A program made the position numbers and the translations under genes. A DNA stretch of 64,000 nt from NCBI RefSeq assembly GCF_023242315.1, contig NZ_JALLIY010000011.1, forward strand, positions 124,001 through 188,000, given 5' to 3'. The notes beneath the pieces are model-generated. The model searched no databases, was not told the origin of the DNA, and saw only the letters and a program-made list of their open reading frames with translations. This DNA comes from Pseudomonas sp. MWU13-2105 (GTDB lineage: Bacteria > Pseudomonadota > Gammaproteobacteria > Pseudomonadales > Pseudomonadaceae). Below, one piece after another: positions 49,187-56,204 of this stretch (positions within the stretch are counted from its first letter, which is position 1; every line of letters begins with the position of its first letter).

Positions 49187-49678
49187 GCTCATGTTCCTTT
49201 GGGCGTGTTCAATCAGCCGGGTTATTCAGTAATACAAGACAGCTTCATGACGGCGCCGGCTAAATATCAACGCGGTTTTATATAACGGACTTGCTCCAGG
49301 AGAACTGGGGTTAAATGGTAAGCGCTATGTAATAAATAATACCGTTCGGTCACAGGGGGACTGTGTATTCCTGTCGAGTCGAACTTGCTGGAGGGGATTT
49401 ATACAGGGAGACGATTGGGAAAGTTAAGCTACCAGATTTTGTAGGTGTGAAGCTTTTACGCCCGGCTTAACCTCCGCGCGCCCTTGGGAAATGGGGGTGA
49501 ACGCATTGTCACAGCATAAGCGGGTGGTGCTGTAATTGCAGATAGCCACTTAGTAAATATAAAAATAGGTCGCTCTATAGTTAGCGCAAATGGTTATGGC
49601 TTTTTTACGGATGTCCCCATTGACAGCGCGATCAGCTGGACTAGGATGACAAACCGATTCTCATCTTGGGTAGCTAAA
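49187..49678. other. Divergent phzA-phzR intergenic region
   Basis: These roughly 490 bp separate phzA and phzR. They hold the phzA promoter with its phz box (49398-49444), leaving an mRNA leader of about 200 bases before phzA. An AT-rich stretch near 49550-49610 may hold the phzR promoter. No ORF of note is seen. Confidence 0.6.
49398..49444 (-). promoter_or_regulatory. Candidate phz box and -10 element of phzA
   Basis: The sequence CTACCAGATTTTGTAG (49429-49444) matches 14 of 16 bases of the phzI-side palindrome; the half nearer phzA is perfect and the phzR-side half carries both mismatches. A TATAAA (read on the minus strand, 49398-49403) lies 25 bases downstream, so the box would replace the -35 element. 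This layout fits PhzR-AHL activation of phzABCDEFG. Confidence 0.85.
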
Positions 49679-50401
49679 ATGGACTTAGCACAGCTTTGGG
49701 TTTGGGATCTTTATTTCTATTCGCTTTTTGCCAAAGCCATGAACATGGAGGAGTTTACCGGCATCGCGCTGAACGCCATCACCGATCTGAAATTCGATTT
49801 CTATGCCTATGGGCTGTGCAGCCTGACGCCGTTCATGCGGCCGAAAACCCACCTGTACAGCAACTACCCGGTGGAGTGGGTGGAACGTTACCAAAGCATG
49901 AACTACGCGGTGATCGACCCCACGGTAAAGCACAGCCGGCTGGCCTCGACGCCGATCTTGTGGAGCGACGACATCTTCAAGGGCAGCCCTGGCCTGTGGT
50001 CGGAGGCTAATGATTCGCAGCTGCGTCATGGGCTGGCCCAACCTTCGTTCAATGCCCGAGGGCGGGTGGGGTTGTTGAGCCTGGCGCGTAAAGACAAGAA
50101 GATCGGTGCCGACGAGTTTACCGAGTTGGCACCCATTACCAGGGCCTTTGCCGATGCCGTCTATGCCAAGTTGTCGGATCTGGAGGGGATGTTGGAGCGG
50201 GATAATGATGTCGTGTTTACCGAGCGGGAAAGCGAAGTATTGCGCTGGACGGCGGATGGCAAGACGTCAGAAGAGATTGGCGTGATCATGGGGGTGTGTA
50301 CGGATACGGTTAATTATCATCACAAGAATATTCAACGCAAGATCGGCGCGAGTAATCGGGTGCAGGCGGTGACCTATGCGGTTGCGCTGGGTTATATCTA
50401 A
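49679..50401 (+). CDS. phzR: PhzR quorum-sensing transcriptional regulator
   Basis: The 240-residue LuxR-family protein has an N-terminal autoinducer domain with the AHL-pocket residues Trp, Tyr and Asp in FYAYG, VEWVERYQSMNYAVIDP and PILWSDD, then a LuxR HTH (FTERESEVLRWTADGKTSEE, CTDTVNYHHKNIQRKIGASN). It binds the phz boxes with the AHL from PhzI. The start at 49679 is chosen by similarity to known PhzR starts; 49646 would add 11 residues. Confidence 0.93.
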   Translation: MDLAQLWVWDLYFYSLFAKAMNMEEFTGIALNAITDLKFDFYAYGLCSLTPFMRPKTHLYSNYPVEWVERYQSMNYAVIDPTVKHSRLASTPILWSDDIFKGSPGLWSEANDSQLRHGLAQPSFNARGRVGLLSLARKDKKIGADEFTELAPITRAFADAVYAKLSDLEGMLERDNDVVFTERESEVLRWTADGKTSEEIGVIMGVCTDTVNYHHKNIQRKIGASNRVQAVTYAVALGYI

Positions 50402-50416
50402 CTAAGGTTCGATGCT

Positions 50417-50453
50417 TGTTGCGGAACAGGGTTGTCAGGCCTGTTCTGCAACA
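50417..50453. terminator. Bidirectional hairpin between convergent phzR and phzI
   Basis: Two 14-base arms (50417-50430, 50440-50453; core GCGGAACAGG and CCTGTTCTGC) pair with one mismatch around a 9-base loop. Without a long T-run it is still the likely shared terminator of phzR and phzI. Confidence 0.65.
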
Positions 50454-50467
50454 GGGTATTCGGAGTG

Positions 50468-51055
50468 TCAGGCGCTTTGCTTTAATTTCTCGGGCATAAA
50501 TAACGCTGGCGCAAGACTGCTGAAGTGACGTTTACGCTCCGTCGGCAGTTGTATCGCGACAATCTGTTCATCCTGATGGCGGATCATCTCGCCGAGGCGT
50601 TCATAGTGGACGCCGTTCTTTCTGTAGTAGCGCTCCATGATCTTGCTGACAATCCCGACGATATATTCGGCGCCGGCGTGATGCGCGGTTTCCAGGCACT
50701 TCCAGAACAACGGCATGGCCAGTTCCGGGGTTGAAGTGGTGAAGCGGGTCATTTCCCAGATAAAGGCGCTGGCTGGCACACCCTCGGCACAAGTGTGGCT
50801 GAAGACACCTTCGAGCAGGTTGGGCGCGGTGGTGGGGATCAGCCGGGCACAACCGATCAGTTCGCGGGCCGGGTTGAGGGCCAGGAGGTAGCGGGCGTGG
50901 GCGTGGTCGTAGGCGTCCCATTCACACCCCGGGGCATCCGGGGGCAGGGGCAGTTGCCAACCCAGTTTTTCGACAAACTGCTGATAGCGGTATCGGCCGA
51001 GTGACTGCCGCAGACTGTCGCTCATTGAGGACAGGGTGTGCTCTTCCATGTGCAT
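50468..51055 (-). CDS. phzI: PhzI acyl-homoserine-lactone synthase
   Basis: The 195-residue LuxI-family enzyme contains the invariant Arg, Phe and Trp of RYRYQQFVEKLGW, the Asp/Arg of CEWDAYDH and LIGCARLIP, and the WEMTRF segment. It makes the acyl-homoserine lactone ligand of PhzR. The first ATG gives the start MHMEEHT; an ATG two codons later also exists. It is convergent with phzR. Confidence 0.95.
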   Translation of the reverse strand: MHMEEHTLSSMSDSLRQSLGRYRYQQFVEKLGWQLPLPPDAPGCEWDAYDHAHARYLLALNPARELIGCARLIPTTAPNLLEGVFSHTCAEGVPASAFIWEMTRFTTSTPELAMPLFWKCLETAHHAGAEYIVGIVSKIMERYYRKNGVHYERLGEMIRHQDEQIVAIQLPTERKRHFSSLAPALFMPEKLKQSA

Positions 51056-51465
51056 AAGGGCTTCTCTATCGATAAAGGACGGCGGGCGTCGATTTATATA
51101 GAGCAGAGGTGGGGGTTTGGCACCTACCAGATCTGGTAGGGGTGGGGCTTTGGGGGGCGGTCTTGGACTGTGGGGCGATTAGAGCGTTTCACTGTTTGGG
51201 GCGGTTTCAGCGTTTGCTGAAATAGGGGGAATGAGTGAAACCGTTTGCTTGAACTCACGTGCAGCTCAGCAGCGTTCAACCAGGATGCGAAATTGCCTGC
51301 TGAAAAAAGTCATATTTCCCACGGGCTTCAGGCTTTGGAGAGTATTGCAGGCGCGAAATGCCGGGACTACTGTTCAAGCGTCGCTGTCAGTTCAGCGATA
51401 CGGGCTTGGACACCCGGTGCAAAACAGGCGCACAGCACCGCGAAAGCGGTTTAAGGAGCGTCACC
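51056..51465. other. Intergenic region between phzI and the DUF6124 gene
   Basis: About 410 bp. Nearest phzI it contains the phz box and -10 element. The remainder (51150-51460) has short ORFs that look random and no recognised RNA gene. The DUF6124 gene has AAGGAGCG at its 3' end. Confidence 0.5.
51095..51140 (-). promoter_or_regulatory. phz box and -10 element of phzI
   Basis: The 18-bp perfect palindrome CCTACCAGATCTGGTAGG (51123-51140) lies 68 bp before the phzI ATG. A TATATA (51095-51100) follows it at 22 bases on the minus strand. The spacing is that of a LuxR-type promoter where the box overlaps the -35 region, so phzI should be autoinduced. Confidence 0.9.
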
Positions 51466-51879
51466 ATGACAAAGCAAATTACCCCTGATCTGCCTGCCAC
51501 CCGCAAAGCCCCCAGCACTGCCGAAAAAGAGATCTACCTGCGTAAAGTCTCCGATGAGATTCCACCCCAAACTGAGTCGGAGCCAGCAATCGCGAGCCGT
51601 TTGCTCGATACTCTCGCTTTCACCTGCTCCAAACCGGTCATTCCCGAAGATCCGTACAAACCCACGCTTTTTGCCATACAGCCTGGCGTGAGTGCCCAGG
51701 ATGCGCTGGCCTACGTGTCTCGATTGCTCGAAACGGCGGAACTCAATGGCGACGAAATCAGCCTGCATACCAATCCCGTCGAGCGAGCGCTGTTCTGGGG
51801 CATGCTGCATTCGGTGGAGGTGGCGCGTGCGGTGGTGGACGCTCTGCTTGAGGGGGCATCCCCGTCTAGTCAGGCATAG
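51466..51879 (+). CDS. DUF6124 family protein
   Basis: The 137-residue hypothetical protein has the family pattern of a proline- and threonine-rich start (MTKQITPDLPATRKA) and a C-terminal helical region with SVEVARAVVDALLEG. Such DUF6124 (formerly DUF3077) proteins are common in pseudomonads, often in several copies. AAGGAGCG precedes the ATG. It is divergent from phzI. Confidence 0.75.
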   Translation: MTKQITPDLPATRKAPSTAEKEIYLRKVSDEIPPQTESEPAIASRLLDTLAFTCSKPVIPEDPYKPTLFAIQPGVSAQDALAYVSRLLETAELNGDEISLHTNPVERALFWGMLHSVEVARAVVDALLEGASPSSQA

Positions 51880-52187
51880 ACCGCGTTGGACCACCATCCG
51901 ATTTTGAGGTGGTATGGCAGTGGTTGGCTGATCAGTAGGTTGGAAGGCTCATCACAGCTATGAAATGCAATATATGTCAGCAACCTCACCACCAGACGGT
52001 CCAGGCTTGGGCCTGTAGCCTCAGTACCTATATCTGGCTGCCGGATCCACACTGATAGAGCTAAAGCGGACCAACTGGACTCTTGTCTGCCTGAAGGGGG
52101 CATAGTTCTGGGCGTTCGGGCGTTTTGAGGTGAGGTTTTGCGATGCTATTTTCTGGAATTCCAGAGACGTCTATATCCGAAAGCTAG
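51880..52187. other. Intergenic region
   Basis: About 310 bp without a credible gene. A short inverted repeat (51891-51914, ACCACC and GGTGGT arms) follows the DUF6124 stop and may end its transcript. Confidence 0.4.
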
Positions 52188-52964
52188 CTACAGGCCTTGC
52201 CTCGCTCTGCACTTGGGAAACGTCGAACAGCCCCAGAATTGCTGCCCCGCCTTCGGGCCAGAATTCACTGTGCGGATCACTAGAGCACTACCGCATTTCG
52301 GACATTGCCGCTCAGCGGTCGGGTCACTACGGCGTTTCAGATTTTGCACATGTTCGCGGTGGGTCGCGAGGGATGGAGCGCGCCGGCTGGTTTGCAGGGC
52401 ATGCATGAGGCCGTCGACCTCGGCCTCCGTGAACACCCTCTGCTGGAATGACTTGATGTAGCGAATAAAGCCAATGCCCTGGGTAACGTTGGCCGGCATC
52501 TGAGTCTTGAAGGTACTGCCGCCGACGAAGGTGATGACCGAGTGCAGATGCTCGGCGCTGACGCCAAGGGTGGCTTCCAGGGCTTTGAGGTGTTTGTAGT
52601 TCTGCCGCAGCGGGTTCTGGAACTTGAACAGGCGCCTGTAGAGCTTTTGCGTCCACTGTGGCTGCTGCTCGCTGCCAAAGATCCAGCCGCGCATGTTCTT
52701 CGTTTCCAGCACGAAGATGCCGTAAGGCGAGAGGAAGACGTGGTCGATCTGCGTGGTGCCATCAGGTGTGTTCAGGGTGACGTTGTGCAGGCGGCGGTAG
52801 GTCTGCTTATCCAGTTGCCAATGGGCGAACAGACGCACCAGGAGTTCGCCGATGTACCCCTTGGCCCAAGGCGTCTTGAGCAGGCCGATCAGCAATGCCA
52901 GCGGGATCAACCAGCCAAACATGCTCCAGAGCTGCGCGATGATGGGGGTGAAGTTCATAGCCAT
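52188..52964 (-). CDS. NERD-domain nuclease-related protein with topoisomerase zinc finger
   Basis: The 258-residue protein starts with a membrane helix (about 5-28). A NERD domain (about 35-150) follows, with GYIGELLV, IDHVFLSPYGIFVLETKNMRG holding the D...ExK restriction-like site. The C-terminal topoisomerase-type zinc ribbon (about 218-258) contains CPKCGSALVIRT and WGCSTFPKC. It is probably a membrane-tethered nuclease or DNA-binding protein. ATG at 52964 overlaps the upstream lipoprotein stop (TGATG). Confidence 0.82.
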   Translation of the reverse strand: MAMNFTPIIAQLWSMFGWLIPLALLIGLLKTPWAKGYIGELLVRLFAHWQLDKQTYRRLHNVTLNTPDGTTQIDHVFLSPYGIFVLETKNMRGWIFGSEQQPQWTQKLYRRLFKFQNPLRQNYKHLKALEATLGVSAEHLHSVITFVGGSTFKTQMPANVTQGIGFIRYIKSFQQRVFTEAEVDGLMHALQTSRRAPSLATHREHVQNLKRRSDPTAERQCPKCGSALVIRTVNSGPKAGQQFWGCSTFPKCRARQGL

Positions 52965-53533
52965 CACTCTGTTTGAGCCATCGTGGCTGGCGGGAAAATC
53001 ACCTCTTTGGTGTCGAGATTTTTGATGCTCGACTGCACCTTGATCTCCAACTCCTGCCGACCGGGCGGACCTTTGATATTTTCGTCGGTTTGGAATGTCA
53101 CGACGTAGCGCTGCCCAGGCCGGAACTCAACGTCAGCCGCGGCAAAGTTGCACATTGCTCCGCCTGTGCCCAAGGCATTCATCGATAGCCAACACCAGCG
53201 CAGGGAGTGTTTGCCGGGCTTTAGCTTCAGCGCCTGTTCGCCCGAGACATCCAGTATGGATCGGCGCCCGGCGCCCTTGATCCGCAGGCCATCCACATCG
53301 GTTGCGAGCAACAGCCGATGAAAGGGTACGCCCAAGGCTCGATATCGAATCGTATCGAAGTACACGAGCGCGGCTTCGCTGGCGTTGTCGGACAGGTCGT
53401 AGGGCTTGAGCTGTTCGGGAGCCCAGTCGCCTTGATAATTTTTGTAGTGGTAGTCTGAACAGCCGCCAAGCAATGCGACTGTGAGCAGCAATGCCGCCCA
53501 TTTAAGTGGCGTCATTGCGTAGATTTTGAACAT
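52964..53533 (-). CDS. Lipoprotein, DUF2846-like
   Basis: The 189-residue lipoprotein has a signal peptide with lipobox LLGGC (Cys near 25), then a beta-rich domain with the DUF2846-type pattern (LVYFDTIRYRALG, LKPGKHSLRWCW, FRPGQRYVVTF). It overlaps the NERD gene by one base, so the two are cotranslated. Function unknown. Confidence 0.75.
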   Translation of the reverse strand: MFKIYAMTPLKWAALLLTVALLGGCSDYHYKNYQGDWAPEQLKPYDLSDNASEAALVYFDTIRYRALGVPFHRLLLATDVDGLRIKGAGRRSILDVSGEQALKLKPGKHSLRWCWLSMNALGTGGAMCNFAAADVEFRPGQRYVVTFQTDENIKGPPGRQELEIKVQSSIKNLDTKEVIFPPATMAQTE

Positions 53534-53947
53534 CGGTCGTCCTTGAGATCGAGTACTGATTCCTTCAGTGCCGGGCGGTTGTTGCGCCGCTGGCAGCGGT
53601 TTTGGTGTTGGGCGCGCAGGTGCTATAGGTAGCGAATCCAATGACCAAAGAAGCTCGAGCCATCATATTGATATTATCAAGGTTTAGAAAGTCGGAATTA
53701 ACCATGTGCTTTCAGTGGTGCTCGCGCAAAGGGTAACGCCGTGGCTTATCCTCGCCACGGTTAATAACCCGAGGTACCTAGCGGTACGTCATTGCGCCAA
53801 AAAAATCTAAATCCATCCTGTTGTTTCTACGATGTTTAGACGTTTATTGCCGGAGTCATCCTGCTGCCGGCTCGGGCTTGGCCGCCGGCGAACTAAACTG
53901 GTTGTACCTCTGAAGCAGATGTCTCCAGAGAGGTCAGGAGGTGTCAG
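53534..53947. other. Intergenic region with a stem-loop
   Basis: About 410 bp between divergent genes. A perfect hairpin CCGTGGC/GCCACGG (53739-53760) is followed by AT-rich sequence; no ORF is credible on either strand. GTCAGGAGGTGTCAG before 53948 is the RBS for the next gene. Confidence 0.45.
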
Positions 53948-54346
53948 ATGGCCATTTATGATACTTATCGGGAAATTGAAGAGGCCCTCGGTGTGGTACC
54001 GGAGTGGATCAAGCAGATGCCGGAAGGTGGCGCGAACGGATTCTGGGGAGTGGCCCGGGACTTTTGGCTGGCAGATACCAAAATCCCTAATAAGTACAAG
54101 GAGTTGATTGGTCTGGCGGTGTCCGGGGCGACCCGTTGCAAGTATTGCACTCTGTTCCATACCGAAGCCGCGCGCTTGTTTGGCGCCAGCGACGAGGAAA
54201 TTGCCGAAGCCAGCTTGATGGGCGCGGTGACCATGATGGGCAGCACCTTTATCAACGCCCAGCAGATCGACTACGAGCAGTTCCGCGAGGAAACACTGAG
54301 TATCGTCCGCTATGTCAAAAATCACTCGCAACCCAAGGCCGCTTGA
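53948..54346 (+). CDS. AhpD/carboxymuconolactone decarboxylase-family protein
   Basis: The 132-residue protein has the AhpD motif CKYCTLFHTEAA near residue 62 and is related to, but distinct from, the CMD gene at 3041. It would act as a small redox enzyme in the cytoplasm. It is followed by an overlapping gene. RBS AGGAGGTG. Confidence 0.82.
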   Translation: MAIYDTYREIEEALGVVPEWIKQMPEGGANGFWGVARDFWLADTKIPNKYKELIGLAVSGATRCKYCTLFHTEAARLFGASDEEIAEASLMGAVTMMGSTFINAQQIDYEQFREETLSIVRYVKNHSQPKAA

Positions 54347-54671
54347 GCCGTTGCGGGAATCAGCCCTTCGCCAGCTGACGAAGGATCACTTGATTGCAAT
54401 CACCGGCGATGGTCCTAGGACCACCGCCCGGTGGCAAGCGGCGGTGCTGCGCGCCATCAGCGAACTGATGCGATACGGCGATACCGCCCGCGAAGATAAC
54501 CAGGACCTGCGCATTCCGTTTGCCAAAGCACTCCATGACCTCTATGCGGGACGCAAGTCCGACGCCGAGTTGACGGAAATGGTGTTGCTGATGCTGGAAG
54601 TGGAAAGCGCGCGCCTGCTCGGCAAAGGACCCGAGGCGGGAGCTGCATCTGGTAACAATGGGACAACCTAG
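54312..54671 (+). CDS. Hypothetical protein overlapping the AhpD-like gene
   Basis: The 119-residue protein is predicted to be helical and charged, with no recognised domain. It overlaps the upstream gene by 35 bp in another frame (+1). Its length and codon use suggest a real gene coupled to the AhpD-like gene. Confidence 0.6.
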   Translation: MSKITRNPRPLEPLRESALRQLTKDHLIAITGDGPRTTARWQAAVLRAISELMRYGDTAREDNQDLRIPFAKALHDLYAGRKSDAELTEMVLLMLEVESARLLGKGPEAGAASGNNGTT

Positions 54672-54951
54672 CCATAAACATCTGCCAGCTCTGGCCGGTG
54701 ACGTCTCAGTTATGGTGTGGTTTTTTTGAGGTAAAAACCCGCACGATTTGAGCGTGCTGACTGTGGGGTCAACCTAGGCTTGGCGGGTATATTGGGGGCA
54801 TTGTAGGCAGGTGTATGAGCTCGTCAACGTCGCGCTGCTGTGAAATTGTAACGGGTAGGCACGAAGGTCAAATCTTTCATCAGTATCTCTACGTTCCGTG
54901 ATTCGGAACGGATTCATTTATAACACCTAGAAAGGCTTTGATCTGATCAGA
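54672..54951. other. Intergenic region with lower GC
   Basis: About 280 bp without a gene. It contains TTGATCTGATCAGATCAA (54938-54955), a near-perfect palindrome reaching the stop of the HEPN gene. It may act as a terminator or a binding site. Confidence 0.35.
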
Positions 54952-55581
54952 TCAATGACCCCGCTGTTGCGACACCATCCAATCCGCCGAGACTTGGCAT
55001 CTTGCCTCAACCAGCCGCTGAATCGTCCGAAAATCATCGAGTAAGTTTCGTGCAAAAATTGGCTCATGGTGGGCAATTCGGTTCCTTAGTCGTCTTACCT
55101 GGTTGAGGTCGTCGAGGATCAGCTTTCGATGCTGCGCCACCGTTTTCGCCGTATCAAGATTTGGCAGTACACGCATCAACTGTGGCTCCCATATCCTGCT
55201 GTCATGCCTGCTGGTGAACGTCTTTTCCCAAAAGACGAATTTGAGCTCGGCGATGACTTGTCCTGTCGTCTTTACTTTGTTCCGTACTGCTTGCAGGTCA
55301 CCCAAGGCGTTATAGCCAGGGCTGAGTTGGCGCGGGAGGCTGCGCTCGAAGCCGAGGTTCCATGGCCATCTGGCGCCGCGAGTTGCCTCGAACGCATCCG
55401 CTACGGCGTTGCGCACGACCACCTCGCAGATGTGCAGGGGAGATAGCAATGCTCCGCAAATCTGCGCATTCCAGGCGTACAACGCCAAAGCCGCGTCGGC
55501 GTCGGGCGCTATGGCTTCATAGGTCGCCATGCGAGCGGGTGACAAGGCGCATCTGACAATATCGGCAATCTGCGTTGACAT
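54952..55581 (-). CDS. Abi-like HEPN-domain protein
   Basis: The 209-residue helical protein has the HEPN ribonuclease signature RNRIAHHEPI (R-x4-6-H) near residue 167, as in Abi_2/AbiD/F abortive-infection proteins. Proteins like it have been linked to phage exclusion but also to toxin-antitoxin roles; no antitoxin is visible here. It lies just left of the tRNA relic, outside the inferred island. Confidence 0.7.
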   Translation of the reverse strand: MSTQIADIVRCALSPARMATYEAIAPDADAALALYAWNAQICGALLSPLHICEVVVRNAVADAFEATRGARWPWNLGFERSLPRQLSPGYNALGDLQAVRNKVKTTGQVIAELKFVFWEKTFTSRHDSRIWEPQLMRVLPNLDTAKTVAQHRKLILDDLNQVRRLRNRIAHHEPIFARNLLDDFRTIQRLVEARCQVSADWMVSQQRGH

Positions 55582-55920
55582 GACAGGCTTCGATCCTTAT
55601 AGTTTTTTCACGAGCCACGGGAAACGCGGGCGCAAGCCTCCCCCCGAGGACATATGAAACAACGAAGAAACCTGCCTTTTTGGTGGGTTTTTTCGTTTCT
55701 GAAGAAGCAATATTTCGGGCTCGCATTTTTCGTCTGTCATTTGGGCTGCTCCATGAACAGCGCCCCGCGCGAATCAAGGCTGTCGGCTGTGTAGAGCGGC
55801 ATGATAGATAGCTGAAAAGGAGGGTCAACGCAGGGATTGTGGAAAGATGTTTCGTGAGGGCGGTGTCAGGAGGGAGTGGTCAAGAGCGCTTATTACGTCG
55901 TTTGTTACGTTCAGCAGATA
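55582..55920. other. Intergenic region with a terminator
   Basis: No gene is supported. A hairpin at 55665-55693 (AAACCTGCC/GGTGGGTTTTTT, two wobble or mismatch positions) ends with a T-run and may be a plus-strand terminator. Confidence 0.4.
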
Positions 55921-55954
55921 AACAAAAGCCCCGCATCGCTGCGAGGCCTTGTTT
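55921..55954 (-). terminator. Terminator of the tRNA-Thr relic
   Basis: AAAAGCCCCGCATCGCTGCG continues to GAGGCCTTGTTTT. Read on the minus strand it forms AGGCCTCGCA/TGCGGGGCT with a short loop and T-run, the usual layout behind pseudomonad tRNA genes. It lies immediately downstream of the tRNA-like 3' end. Confidence 0.7.
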
Positions 55955-55958
55955 TGTA

Positions 55959-55980
55959 TGGTGCGGCACCAGGAGTCGAA
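55959..55980 (-). pseudogene. tRNA-Thr 3'-end relic, likely attachment-site scar
   Basis: On the minus strand 55980-55959 reads TTCGACTCCTGGTGCCGCAC plus CA. This equals the T-loop-to-CCA end of Pseudomonas tRNA-Thr(TGT), whose 3' end is TTCGACTCCTGGTGCCGGCA plus CCA, except for one missing G. No 5' half is present. A T-loop-to-CCA fragment is just what tyrosine-recombinase integration into a tRNA leaves behind. Since the native terminator stays with this fragment, the inserted DNA should lie to the right of it. Confidence 0.7.
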
Positions 55981-56204
55981 AAAATCTGTAGGTAATTGAT
56001 TTGAAAATTAATTTCGTTTCAGAGGTCGAGTTTCTATCTCTAAATCTATCCTTATGAAGGAAACTGGCCTTGTGCATTAATCCGTCAATCCTAGTGAAAA
56101 GATCACGCGGATTGACTGTTACAAAGAATGACCAGTTCTCGTCTACCAAATGGGACGTTTGGTAATAAAAGCTAAGCAACTTCCGGTAGTAAGAAAAGTG
56201 GGCG

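Noticed and set aside
55940..56030. Complete tRNA gene
   Set aside because: Only the T-loop-to-CCA 22 bases are present; no anticodon or D arm follows.
55880..56179. 99-codon minus-strand frame
   Set aside because: It runs through the tRNA-Thr relic and its terminator, and has no ribosome-binding site or similarity.
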